Below are positions 37,835-50,373 of a stretch of DNA of 64,000 nucleotides, piece after piece. The notes under the pieces are model-generated. The model had not been told where the DNA came from and ran no database searches. It saw nothing but the letters and a program-made list of their open reading frames with translations. The translations under genes were made by a program, and so were the position numbers. Within the stretch, counting starts at the first letter, position 1. Each line of letters opens with the position of its first letter. The DNA comes from Pseudeuparius sepicola (lineage: Eukaryota; Arthropoda; Insecta; Coleoptera; Anthribidae), in the NCBI GenBank assembly GCA_963920635.1, contig OY987301.1:53698560-53762559 (forward strand), given 5' to 3'.

Positions 37835-40800
37835 CGTAGAGGTCCCGATAGAATAGTTTTTGACGAATTTTCTCCGGGCAAAAACGATTTCCGCTAGTTC
37901 TCGACCAACTGAACCCATTTTCTCAGTAAGCTTTCGGCGTCAGATCAAGTCTTGCAAAGAAAGTCGAACTTTGATTCACGAGGTGGGGCGTTGTCGAGGT
38001 CCCGGTAGGATAGTTTTTGACGAATTTTCTCCAGGCAAAAACGATTTCCGCTAGTTCTCGACCAACTGAACCCATTTTCTCAGTAAGCTTTCGGCGTCAG
38101 ATCAAGTCTTGCAAAGAAAGTCGAACTTTGATTCACGAGGTGGGGCGTTGTCGACGTCCCGGTAGGATAGTTTTTGACGAATTTTCTCCGGGCAAAAACG
38201 ATTTCCGCTAGTTCTCGACCAACTGAACCCATTTTCTCAGTAAGCTTTCGGCGTCAGATCAAGTATTGCAAAGAAAGTCGAACTTTGATTCACGAGGTGG
38301 GGCGTTGTAGAGGTCCCGATAGAATAGTTTTTGACGAATTTTCTCCGGGCAAAAACGATTTCCGCTAGTTCTCGACCAACTGAACCCATTTTCTCAGTAA
38401 GCTTTCGGCGTCAGATCAAGTATTGCAAAGAAAGTCGAACTTTGATTCACGAGGTGGGGCGTTGTCGACGTCCCGGTAGGATAGTTTTTGACGAATTTTC
38501 TCCGGGCAAAAACGATTTCCGCTAGTTCTCGACCAACTGAACCCATTTTCTCAGTAAGCTTTCGGCGTCAGATCAAGTCTTGCAAAGAAAGTCGAACTTT
38601 GATTCACGAGGTGGGGCGTTGTCGACGTCCCGGTAGGATAGTTTTTGACGAATTTTCTCCGGGCAAAAACGATTTCCGCTAGTTCTCGACCAACTGAACC
38701 CATTTTCTCAGTAAGCTTTCGGCGTCAGATCAAGTCTTGCAAAGAAAGTCGAACTTTGATTCACGAGGTGGGGCGTTGTCGAGGTCCCGGTAGGATAGTT
38801 TTTGACGAATTTTCTCCAGGCAAAAACGATTTCCGCTAGTTCTCGACCAACTGAACCCATTTTCTCAGTAAGCTTTCGGCGTCAGATCAAGTCTTGCAAA
38901 GAAAGTCGAACTTTGATTCACGAGGTGGGGCGTTGTAGAGGTCCCGATAGAATAGTTTTTGACGAATTTTCTCCGGGCAAAAACGATTTCCGCTAGTTCT
39001 CGACCAACTGAACCCATTTTCTCAGTAAGCTTTCGGCGTCAGATCAAGTCTTGCAAAGAAAGTCGAACTTTGATTCACGAGGTGGGGCGTTGTCGACGTC
39101 CCGGTAGGATATATAGTTTTTGACGAATTTTCTCCGGGTAAAAACGATTTCCGCTAGTTCTCGACCAACTGAACCCATTTTCTCAGTAAGCTTTCGGCGT
39201 CAGATCAAGTCTTGCAAAGAAAGTCGAACTTTGATTCACGAGGTGGGGCGTTGTAGAGGTCTCGATAGAATAGTTTTTGACGAATTTTCTCCGGGCAAAA
39301 ACGATTTCCGCTAGTTCTCGACCAACTGAACCCATTTTCTCAGTAAGCTTTCGGCGTCAGATCAAGTCTTGCAAAGAAAGTCGAACTTTGATTCACGAGG
39401 TGGGGCGTTGTCGAGGTCCCGGTAGGATATATAGTTTTTGACGAATTTTCTCCGGGCAAAAACGATTTCCGCTAGTTCTCGACCAACTGAACCCATTTTC
39501 TCAGTAAGCTTTCGGCGTCAGATCAAGTCTTGCAAAGAAAGTCGAACTTTGATTCACGAGGTGGGGCGTTGTAGAGGTCCCGATAGAATAGTTTTTGACG
39601 AATTTTCTCCGGGCAAAAACGATTTCCGCTAGTTCTCGACCAACTGAACCCATTTTCTCAGTAAGCTTTCGGCGTCAGATCAAGTCTTGCAAAGAAAGTC
39701 GAACTTTGATTCACGAGGTGGGGCGTTGTCGAGGTCCCGGTAGGATAGTTTTTGACGAATTTTCTCCGGGCAAAAACGATTTCCGCTAGTTCTCGACCAA
39801 CTGAACCCATTTTCTCAGTAAGCTTTCGGCGTCAGATCAAGTCTTGCAAAGAAAGTCGAACTTTGATTCACGAGGTGGGGCGTGGTCGACGTCCCGGTAG
39901 GATAGTTTTTGACGAATTTTCTATGGGCAAAAACGATTTCCGCTAGTTCTCGACCAACTGAACCCATTTTCTCAGTAAGCTTTCGGCGTCAGATCAAGTC
40001 TTGCAAAGAAAGTCGAACTTTGATTCACGAGGTGGGGCGTTGTAGAGGTCCCGATAGAATAGTTTTTGACGAATTTTCTCCGGGCAAAAACGATTTCCGC
40101 TAGTTCTCGACCAACTGAACCCATTTTCTCAGTAAGCTTTCGGCGTCAGATCAAGTCTTGCAAAGAAAGTCGAACTTTGATTCACGAGGTGGGGCGTTGT
40201 CGACGTCCCGGTAGGATAGTTTTTGACGAATTTTCTCCGGGCAAAAACGATTTCCGCTAGTTCTCGACCAACTGAACCCATTTTCTCAGTAAGCTTTCGG
40301 CGTCAGATCAAGTCTTGCAAAGAAAGTCGAACTTTGATTCACGAGGTGGGGCGTTGTCGACGTCCCGGTAGGATAGTTTTTGACGAATTTTCTCCGGGCA
40401 AAAACGATTTCCGCTAGTTCTCGACCAACTGAACCCATTTTCTCAGTAAGCTTTCGGCGTCAGATCAAGTCTTGCAAAGAAAGTCGAACTTTGATTCACG
40501 AGGTGGGGCGTTGTCGAGGTCCCGGTAGGATAGTTTTTGACGAATTTTCTCCAGGCAAAAACGATTTCCGCTAGTTCTCGACCAACTGAACCCATTTTCT
40601 CAGTAAGCTTTCGGCGTCAGATCAAGTCTTGCAAAGAAAGTCGAACTTTGATTCACGAGGTGGGGCGTTGTAGAGGTCCCGATAGAATAGTTTTTGACGA
40701 ATTTTCTCCGGGCAAAAACGATTTCCGCTAGTTCTCGACCAACTGAACCCATTTTCTCAGTAAGCTTTCGGCGTCAGATCAAGTCTTGCAAAGAAAGTCG

Positions 40801-43800
40801 AACTTTGATTCACGAGGTGGGGCGTTGTCGACGTCCCGGTAGGATATATAGTTTTTGACGAATTTTCTCCGGGCAAAAACGATTTCCGCTAGTTCTCGAC
40901 CAACTGAACCCATTTTCTCAGTAAGCTTTCGGCGTCAGATCAAGTCTTGCAAAGAAAGTCGAACTTTGATTCACGAGGTGGGGCGTTGTAGAGGTCTCGA
41001 TAGAATAGTTTTTGACGAATTTTCTCCGGGCAAAAACGATTTCCGCTAGTTCTCGACCAACTGAACCCATTTTCTCAGTAAGCTTTCGGCGTCAGATCAA
41101 GTCTTGCAAAGAAAGTCGAACTTTGATTCACGAGGTGGGGCGTTGTCGAGGTCCCGGTAGGATAGTTTTTGACGAATTTTCTCCGGGCAAAAACGATTTC
41201 CGCTAGTTCTCGACCAACTGAACCCATTTTCTCAGTAAGCTTTCGGCGTCAGATCAAGTCTTGCAAAGAAAGTCGAACTTTGATTCACGAGGTGGGGCGT
41301 TGTAGAGGTCTCGATAGAATAGTTTTTGACGAATTTTCTCCGGGCAAAAACGATTTCCGCTAGTTCTCGACCAACTGAACCCATTTTCTCAGTAAGCTTT
41401 CGGCGTCAGATCAAGTCTTGCAAAGAAAGTCGAACTTTGATTCACGAGGTGGGGCGTTGTCGAGGTCCCGGTAGGATAGTTTTTGACGAATTTTCTCCGG
41501 GCAAAAACGATTTCCGCTAGTTCTCGACCAACTGAACCCATTTTCTCAGTAAGCTTTCGGCGTCAGATCAAGTCTTGCAAAGAAAGTCGAACTTTGATTC
41601 ACGAGGTGGGGCGTTGTCGACGTCCCGGTAGGATAGTTTTTGACGAATTTTCTCCGGGCAAAAACGATTTCCGCTAGTTCTCGACCAACTGAACCCATTT
41701 TCTCAGTAAGCTTTTGGCGTCAGATCAAGTCTTGCAAAGAAAGTCGATTTTTGATTCACGAGGTGGGGCGTTGTCGACGTCCCGGTAGGATATATAGTTT
41801 TTGACGAATTTTCTCCGGGCAAAAACGATTTCCGCTAGTTCTCGACCAACTGAACCCATTTTCTCAGTAAGCTTTCGGCGTCAGATCAAGTCTTGCAAAG
41901 AAAGTCGAACTTTGATTCACGAGGTGGGGCGTTGTAGAGGTCCCGATAGAATAGTTTTTGACGAATTTTCTCCGGGCAAAAACGATTTCCGCTAGTTCTC
42001 GACCAACTGAACCCATTTTCTCAGTAAGCTTTCGGCGTCAGATCAAGTCTTGCAAAGAAAGTCGAACTTTGATTCACGAGGTGGGGCGTTGTCGAGGTCC
42101 CGGTAGGATAGTTTTTGACGAATTTTCTCCGGGCAAAACCGATTTCCGCTAGTTCTCGACCAACTGAACCCATTTTCTCAGTAAGCTTTCGGCGTCAGAT
42201 CAAGTCTTGCAAAGAAAGTCGAACTTTGATTCACGAGGTGGGGCGTTGTCGACGTCCCGGTAGGATAGTTTTTGACGAATTTTGTCCGGGCAAAAACGAT
42301 TTCCGCTAGTTCTCGACCAACTGAACCCATTTTCTCAGTAAGCTTTCGGCGTCAGATCAAGTATTGCAAAGAAAGTCGAACTTTGATTCACGAGGTGGGG
42401 CGTTGTCGACGTCCCGGTAGGATAGTTTTTGACGAATTTTCTCCGGGCAAAAACGATTTCCGCTAGTTCTCGACCAACTGAACCCATTTTCTCAGTAAGC
42501 TTTCGGCGTCAGATCAAGTCTTGCAAAGAAAGTCGAACTTTGATTCACGAGGTGGGGCGTTGTCGACGTCCCGGTAGGATAGTTTTTGACGAATTTTCTC
42601 CGGGCAAAAACGATTTCCGCTAGTTCTCGACCAACTGAACCCATTTTCTCAGTAAGCTTTCGGCGTCAGATCAAGTCTTGCAAAGAAAGTCGAACTTTGA
42701 TTCACGAGGTGGGGCGTTGTCGAGGTCCCGGTAGGATAGTTTTTGACGAATTTTCTCCAGGCAAAAACGATTTCCGCTAGTTCTCGACCAACTGAACCCA
42801 TTTTCTCAGTAAGCTTTCGGCGTCAGATCAAGTCTTGCAAAGAAAGTCGAACTTTGATTCACGAGGTGGGGCGTTGTAGAGGTCCCGATAGAATAGTTTT
42901 TGACGAATTTTCTCCGGGCAAAAACGATTTCCGCTAGTTCTCGACCAACTGAACCCATTTTCTCAGTAAGCTTTCGGCGTCAGATCAAGTCTTGCAAAGA
43001 AAGTCGAACTTTGATTCACGAGGTGGGGCGTTGTCGAGGTCCCGGTAGGATAGTTTTTGACGAATTTTCTCCGGGCAAAAACGATTTCCGCTAGTTCTCG
43101 ACCAACTGAACCCATTTTCTCAGTAAGCTTTCGGCGTCAGATCAAGTCTTGCAAAGAAAGTCGAACTTTGATTCACGAGGTGGGGCGTTGTCGACGTCCC
43201 GGTAGGATAGTTTTTGACGAATTTTCTCCGGGCAAAAACGATTTCCGCTAGTTCTCGACCAACTGAACCCATTTTCTCAGTAAGCTTTCGGCGTCAGATC
43301 AAGTCTTGCAAAGAAAGTCGAACTTTGATTCACGAGGTGGGGCGTTGTCGACGTCCCGGTAGGATATATAGTTTTTGACGAATTTTCTCCGGGCAAAAAC
43401 GATTTCCGCTAGTTCTCGACCAACTGAACCCATTTTCTCAGTAAGCTTTCGGCGTCAGATCAAGTCTTGCAAAGAAAGTCGAACTTTGATTCACGAGGTG
43501 GGGCGTTGTAGAGGTCCCGATAGAATAGTTTTTGACGAATTTTCTCCGGGCAAAAACGATTTCCGCTAGTTCTCGACCAACTGAACCCATTTTCTCAGTA
43601 AGCTTTCGGCGTCAGATCAAGTCTTGCAAAGAAAGTCGAACTTTGATTCACGAGGTGGGGCGTTGTCGAGGTCCCGGTAGGATAGTTTTTGACGAATTTT
43701 CTCCGGGCAAAAACGATTTCCGCTAGTTCTCGACCAACTGAACCCATTTTCTCAGTAAGCTTTCGGCGTCAGATCAAGTCTTGCAAAGAAAGTCGAACTT

Positions 43801-45730
43801 TGATTCACGAGGTGGGGCGTGGTCGACGTCCCGGTAGGATAGTTTTTGACGAATTTTCTATGGGCAAAAACGATTTCCGCTAGTTCTCGACCAACTGAAC
43901 CCATTTTCTCAGTAAGCTTTCGGCGTCAGATCAAGTCTTGCAAAGAAAGTCGAACTTTGATTCACGAGGTGGGGCGTTGTAGAGGTCCCGATAGAATAGT
44001 TTTTGACGAATTTTCTCCGGGCAAAAACGATTTCCGCTAGTTCTCGACCAACTGAACCCATTTTCTCAGTAAGCTTTCGGCGTCAGATCAAGTCTTGCAA
44101 AGAAAGTCGAACTTTGATTCACGAGGTGGGGCGTTGTCGACGTCCCGGTAGGATATATAGTTTTTGACGAATTTTCTCCGGGCAAAAACGATTTCCGCTA
44201 GTTCTCGACCAACTGAACCCATTTTCTCAGTAAGCTTTCGGCGTCAGATCAAGTCTTGCAAAGAAAGTCGAACTTTGATTCACGAGGTGGGGCGTTGTAG
44301 AGGTCTCGATAGAATAGTTTTTGACGAATTTTCTCCGGGCAAAAACGATTTCCGCTAGTTCTCGACCAACTGAACCCATTTTCTCAGTAAGCTTTCGGCG
44401 TCAGATCAAGTCTTGCAAAGAAAGTCGAACTTTGATTCACGAGGTGGGGCGTTGTCGAGGTCCCGGTAGGATAGTTTTTGACGAATTTTCTCCGGGCAAA
44501 AACGATTTCCGCTAGTTCTCGACCAACTGAACCCATTTTCTCAGTAAGCTTTCGGCGTCAGATCAAGTCTTGCAAAGAAAGTCGAACTTTGATTCACGAG
44601 GTGGGGCGTTGTCGACGTCCCGGTAGGATAGTTTTTGACGAATTTTCTCCGGGCAAAAACGATTTCCGCTAGTTCTCGACCAACTGAACCCATTTTCTCA
44701 GTAAGCTTTCGGCGTCAGATCAAGTCTTGCAAAGAAAGTCGATTTTTGATTCACGAGGTGGGGCGTTGTCGACGTCCCGGTAGGATATATAGTTTTTGAC
44801 GAATTTTCTTGGGGCAAAAACGATTTCCGCTAGTTCTCGACCAACTGAACCCATTTTCTCAGTAAGCTTTTGGCGTCAGATCAAGTCTTGCAAAGAAAGT
44901 CGAACTTTGATTCACGAGGTGGGGCGTTGTAGAGGTCCCGATAGAATAGTTTTTGACGAATTTTCTCCGGGCAAAAACGATTTCCGCTAGTTCTCGACCA
45001 ACTGAACCCATTTTCTCAGTAAGCTTTCGGCGTCAGATCAAGTCTTGCAAAGAAAGTCGAACTTTGATTCACGAGGTGGGGCGTTGTCGAGGTCCCGGTA
45101 GGATAGTTTTTGACGAATTTTCTCCGGGCAAAAACGATTTCCGCTAGTTCTCGACCAACTGAACCCATTTTCTCAGTAAGCTTTCGGCGTCAGATCAAGT
45201 CTTGCAAAGAAAGTCGAACTTTGATTCACGAGGTGGGGCGTTGTCGACGTCCCGGTAGGATAGTTTTTGACGAATTTTCTCCGGGCAAAAACGATTTCCG
45301 CTAGTTCTCGACCAACTGAACCCATTTTCTCAGTAAGCTTTCGGCGTCAGATCAAGTCTTGCAAAGAAAGTCGAACTTTGATTCACGAGGTGGGGCGTTG
45401 TAGAGGTCCCGATAGAATAGTTTTTGACGAATTTTCTCCGGGCAAAAACGATTTCCGCTAGTTCTCGACCAACTGAACCCATTTTCTCAGTAAGCTTTCG
45501 GCGTCAGATCAAGTCTTGCAAAGAAAGTCGAACTTTCATTCACGAGGTGGGGCGTTGTCGAGGTCCCGGTAGGATAGTTTTTGAAAATTTTTCTCCGGGC
45601 AAAAACGATTTCCGCTAGTTCTCGACGAACTGAACGCATTTTCTCAGTAAGCTTTCGGCGTCAGATCAAGTCTTGCAAAAAAGTCCACCTTCTGACGAAT
45701 TTTCTCCGGGCAAAAACGATTTCCGCTTCT
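37835..45730 (+). repeat. 157-bp satellite array in the core of the composite element
   Basis: About 50 head-to-tail monomers. Typical strings are GATAGTTTTTGACGAATTTT, TTCTCAGTAAGCTTTCGGCG and GATTCACGAGGTGGGGCGTT. Some junctions are 161 bp long through an extra ATAT (GGATATATAG), for example near 39115, 40850 and 41795. Two rare markers, GGGGCGTGGTCGACG and TTTTCTATGGGC, occur at 39.9 kb and again at 43.85 kb, an offset of 3,937 bp, showing internal block duplication. Monomer identity is very high, so the array is young or kept uniform. Confidence 0.97.
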
Positions 45731-45863
45731 ATTGGACAGGTTTTTTAGCTTTGTTCTGGTGAATAACCAGATAACAGTTTTTAATTTTCTATTGGAACAA
45801 CTTTAGTTGGACAATAGTTTAGATTATTTTCTTTTGTTTTAACAGTTATACCTTGGTAGAAAA

Positions 45864-48800
45864 ATGAAAGGTTTTAAGGGTAGGCCACCTAAAAAACTGT
45901 AGATGTAACGGAATGTGCACAGTTCATAAGATCATGGAGCATCGACTTAGATGCATTGCTTTTATGTTCTTCTAGATCGAATTGTTCGTACTATTCTGAA
46001 ATGTGTTTGTTTTTTAAGATAAAGAACACATTTAAAAATAGAATTATGCTACAGTTAAAAATTAAGCGCAATATTCAGCTGCTGCGTGAACTTCTTACGG
46101 AAAATGAAAATGCTCAATCTATTCAAGGCCCTGAGATGACTGCTGAAGCTGATTCAATTGAGCACAATTATTCTGATGAAGGCATCATGGATAATAACAA
46201 TAATATCATTTTTGAAAAAAATTCCCAGGCTTCAAAGGAGGTTGATCCCAAGGAATTAAACCGCTTTGAATTATTGATGACAATAACTTTGGCACGCTTT
46301 AGGGACAAGACGGATCTGTCTCTTGATTTATAAAGGTTCCAGAAGAAATAAAAAGAAGGGGGAAGTAGTAGAGTATGCTCGGTGTAAGCAAACATCATGT
46401 AGACATTATAAGCTAATTTTCATTATTAAAGAAAACACAATGCATTTAGATCTGTATTACAAAGGGCCAAGAAACACAAACCACAACGAAGAGCATTCTT
46501 ACTGGTTAAAGGGTTTGGAACGAAAAGAGGTAAAAGATCGCCTGAAAAAAACTAAGCCAAATATAATACGTTCTGAAGAAATCAGTAAAGTAGATCCGGA
46601 ACTGATTTACGAGGGCAACTGGCAAAATCTTCGATCATTAGCAGTATATCAAAAAGCAAGATCTGAAGGGTTAGCAGAAGGAGATTTTCACACCGATCCC
46701 TTGTTGGACATTCTGCTGCGCTCTCTTAACGAAAACGAAGAACATAGATGGATACACTTTCCTACCGGCAGAACGCTTGTTTATCTATTCAGTAAAGAGC
46801 AAATAAAAGTACTACTGAAATACAACAACAAGGCGACTGTGTACTTTGACGCTACAGGATCAGTAGTACGACCATCCAGTTACGACAGGGGGCACAAGGT
46901 CCTGTACTATTCCTTGGTAATAAATTCAAATGGTCAAATGCTACCTATCGCCGAATTCATTAGCTCGAGACATGACTCGATAACCATACTTTCTTTCTTA
47001 CTTCATTTCAAACATTTTATACGCACCTCTTGTAATAAAATTTGGCCGGTCTTTGAAGTTGTAGTGACGGATTGGAGTTTTGCACTTATGACTGCGGTTT
47101 GTCAGGGGTTTAACGACATGAGTTTATATACCTACTTAAATATCTGCTTTAAATACGTCACAAACATGGACGATTCTAGATTATTTTCATTAATAAAATT
47201 AAGGTGTTGTTGTGCACATCTTATCAAGATGATTTGCAACAGACTTGCCAAAATTAAAAAAGAGCGCCAAATAAGGGATGGTATAGTTAACGCAATCGCT
47301 GTCTTGGTGCAATGTACCTCAATGGAGGAACTAATGTTTCAGTTTGAAAACGTAGCTGTTCTATTGTTGTGCCCGAAATACGATTCTGATGTAGATCGGG
47401 CCATAGAAGAATTATTGACAACTGATTCGTATGACAAATTTGAAAATATTATGAAGTTGCGTGAAAATGAATCAGTTCATGAAAATTTTGCTTCGGATGA
47501 TTCAACCGTTAGAGGTGAATATGGTACAACTGCATTTGCTATTTGTTTTTTTAGAATTTACGACGACGTCGAAAGAAGAACGGAAGCAAAAAAGAAATTA
47601 AATACCGAACAACGATTGAACCCATATCAGAGCCGGAACTTTTTCTTATATCTTTTGAAGCGATTGATGCCATTTGCACCTCTCTGGACGGACATTTTAG
47701 AAACTGGACGAATAAGCAATTCTGTAGCCGAGTCTTGGTTTAAGGTCGTTAAGAGTGAAATTCTGGAACATGCATCGAATTTAAAATTGGGAAGATTTAT
47801 TTCCAAGGTACGAACTTACGTAACGTCCGGCATAAAAGCGATAGAGCTAGACATTGGCAAAACGCCTAAACGCAAAGAGAAAATTCTTGCTATCAAAGAT
47901 GTTGATAACCCACTTATTAAGGAATCTTGGAAGAGGAAAAAAAGCAAAAAGGCTTTTTTCGAAAAAAATATTTAAAAAAATTGGAAGGCGTCACGACTTT
48001 CCCCGCAAAAGAAGACTTCAAAAAATCCCCTATTGAAGTTGTGGACCAAACAATTGATGTAGAGATAAATATTGAAAATGTTTCGGAAAATTTCACAACA
48101 GTCATAAAATCCGAGGATTGCATAGTTTCTCTTGATAAACCAGATGAAAGATGTCTAAACAACGGACTGTTTTTCAATAACAACTATTATCAATATACAG
48201 CAATAAATGCCGAATTCATTCTCGGCAAGTATAATTATCAAAATCAAAGGATTAGCTTGTCTAGTTCGGACTTCAGATCTATACAATCCGAATATAATTC
48301 CTGTGGTTCTGTGAGGAATACTGGAATAGTAGATCAATGGGTATCGGATTATTGTATAGATGCCATGGCATTTTCTAAACTTAAGAGCACTGAGAGGATT
48401 TATTACATAGATACAGTATCCTCACATTTGATTTTAAATGGGTATTTCGTTAATTTTTCAAAATTTGAACCTCTACAGCGACCACTGGAAAACACCGCAT
48501 TTATACTGTTACCTTACAACCACAACCAGAATCATTGGATGTTGTTAATATTAGACCTGTCCAGGAATTTAATTTATATCATGGACCCCGCACGTCAAAC
48601 AAAGAGTCTAGAGGAGGAAATTTTGAAACAACTAAAATTCTTTTTTTCGTCACGGGATCGACTGCATAAATCAGAAAAACTTAACATGAGAAAATGGAAA
48701 ATTTCTAACGTTTTCTCCTATCCATCTCAGGCAAAAGATGACTATACCAACTGCGGAGTTTACGTAATGTTCTATATAGAGCTACTGGAGCAAGCAAAGG

Positions 48801-49519
48801 ATATGGATGATTTTAAGAAACTTTCAGCTGGAGCAACTATTAATCCCGAAAATTATAGAATAATAATCCAAAATATGTTACTAACGTCATCTCAGAACAT
48901 GTTCGATAAATGTTTACGTTGCGGCGTAAATAACCAAGACGATTACATTGGTTGCGGCACCTGCAACAGGTGGTTGCATATCCGCAAATGTTCTCAAATT
49001 CCCATAGATAGTATAAATTTGGAAGAATTGAAAAATCCGGATTATATTTACACTTGTCATTTATGTAAATCGTATGGTCAAGACCCTTTCAGTACCACTA
49101 CAAACAACAAATATGTAACGTTGGACCTTCTCGAGATTGAATTCTTGGTAATCCACTATGTCAGTTACCTAAAGAATATTTACGAAAACAGGAATACGAA
49201 TGAAGAATGCCGTAGATTCCGAACAATAAATGACCACGACTCCCATCTAAAATGGGACTATTCCGTAGCCTTCCTTGAATTTGACAAGTCGGTATACACA
49301 TGTAAGTGCATTATGAAACACACAGGAATAGTAGAAAGAAAAATTGTGGTATACGTCTTGCTGGACTTAATGAACACAAAAATAATTTGTCGATATTACG
49401 GAATAAAAGATGCCGAATTAGATCTTGTCGATAAATATAGGAAGTTGCATTCTATCGAGGAATTTAATTTTGACTACCCAGAACCATATACCCTCGATAT
49501 GGTACTTAAACAGCTGTAA
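45864..49519 (+). pseudogene. Right-arm copy of the MULE-like/Ulp1/PHD transposase, with three disabling changes
   Basis: The mirror of 33711-37432. (1) The A-run after GRPP near 45890 is one base short, giving a stop just after the AT-hook-like start. (2) A 65-bp deletion at about 46320, between two TGTC direct repeats, removes part of the region before the zinc motif and shifts the frame. (3) A homopolymer near 47940 is one base shorter than in the left copy and shifts the frame between the transposase core and the protease. Three open segments remain (45956-46333, 46323-47975, 47927-49519). The protease (NHW, MDP, TNCG) and the PHD finger are intact in the last. Few other differences from the left copy are seen. 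Confidence 0.88.
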
Positions 49520-49562
49520 ATATATTTGTATAAAAGTTGTATATATGTATAAAAGTATATGT

Positions 49563-50373
49563 ATAAAAGTTGGAACCATATGGGAAAATTTTATTTTTAC
49601 GCTAAGATGAAACTACTCTGGGGCGATCACCTCTGCTTCCAAAAAGATTCGAAATGAAATCATTAAACGCCGTGACGTCATTTGACACACCTGTCAAAAA
49701 TGACATTTATTTAAATAAATGGCCAAAATACGCTTTATTTGTGATTTTATAAAAAAAAGTTATTTGAAAAAGTTGCTTGGAATGTTATTTTACACCCATG
49801 TGCAAATTTTCAGACAAAAATTCTGACAATGATAAATTTTTCATTTTTTGAAAAAATATAAAAACTAATAAATTTCATTTTTTTCGGTGTACCATATTTG
49901 ATTTAGAATTGTTTGCCTATCATCCAAACGTGAAATTTTTTAGTTATGGACCCTTTTTGGGTCGTAATCGGCTAATTTCAAGAAAAACTCAACTAACAAG
50001 GTGCAATTTTGGTCGATTTCTCCATTTCTGGACAACCGTTGCCAATTTTTTTTATGTTAGACGATCTTATTCATTACAGAATTGTTTTTATTAAGTTCAC
50101 AGACGCACTACTGCTAAAATTCTAACAAATTTAACACAGCAAGCCTAGAAAAATATTAACAATATTTTGCATTTTAATCTAGTAGGCAGGTGTCAACATT
50201 TTAAGTCAAACAATAGTTATTGAGCAAGCACACACTGAACAAATGACGTAACGACGTTTAATGATCTCCATTTAGAATCTTTTTGGAAGCAGAGATGATC
50301 GCCCCAGAGCACTTTCATCTTAGCCCAAAAATAACAAAAATCCCATATGGTTCCAACTTTTTGGCGGGCACTG
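49563..50373. mobile_element. Nested MITE-like element, right copy
   Basis: The mirror of 32858-33668, with the same subterminal inverted repeat and outer TIR. Its inner boundary is again next to short TATAAAAGT repeats following the transposase stop. Confidence 0.55.

Larger units (their letters stand above)
32858..50373. mobile_element. 17.5-kb inverted composite transposon with a satellite core
   Basis: The ends are perfect inverted copies beginning CAGTGCCCGCCAAAAAGTTG, each preceded by TATATA, so a TA target site is likely. The inverted arms span 32858-37824 and 45472-50373 and are nearly identical. Each holds a small internal inverted element at the outer edge, a transposase gene reading outward, and the start of a 157-bp array. 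Between the arms lies the rest of the array in one orientation. The arms differ by substitutions, single-base indels and a 65-bp deletion, so they are not one read counted twice. It may be one mobile unit or the result of inverted duplication. Confidence 0.8.
45472..50373. repeat. Right inverted arm, mirror of 32858-37824
   Basis: Read in reverse, this segment matches the left arm from the array edge through the transposase gene and the small terminal element to the CAGTGCCCGCC end. Single substitutions are visible, such as in the terminal non-coding part, along with the 65-bp deletion at about 46320. Confidence 0.9.

Noticed and set aside
37860..45618. About 45 nearly identical 64-codon open frames, one per 157-bp monomer
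   Set aside because: They follow from the repeat: the period is 3n+1, so each lies in a different frame and overlaps the next by 38 bases. There is no promoter, the N- and C-terminal ends are encoded by the same DNA in two frames, and single-base variants are not biased to third positions as far as I can see.
32858..50373. The palindrome as a sequencing artefact from a hairpin read
   Set aside because: The arms differ by a 65-bp deletion, several single-base indels and substitutions, and the core array belongs to only one orientation. A duplicated read would be identical. Misassembly of flanking arrays cannot be excluded.
32858..50373. Second Maverick/Polinton in the composite element
   Set aside because: No polymerase, integrase, capsid or ATPase genes. 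Its protease is of the Ulp1 (C48) type with a MULE-like core, and the ends are Tc1-like.
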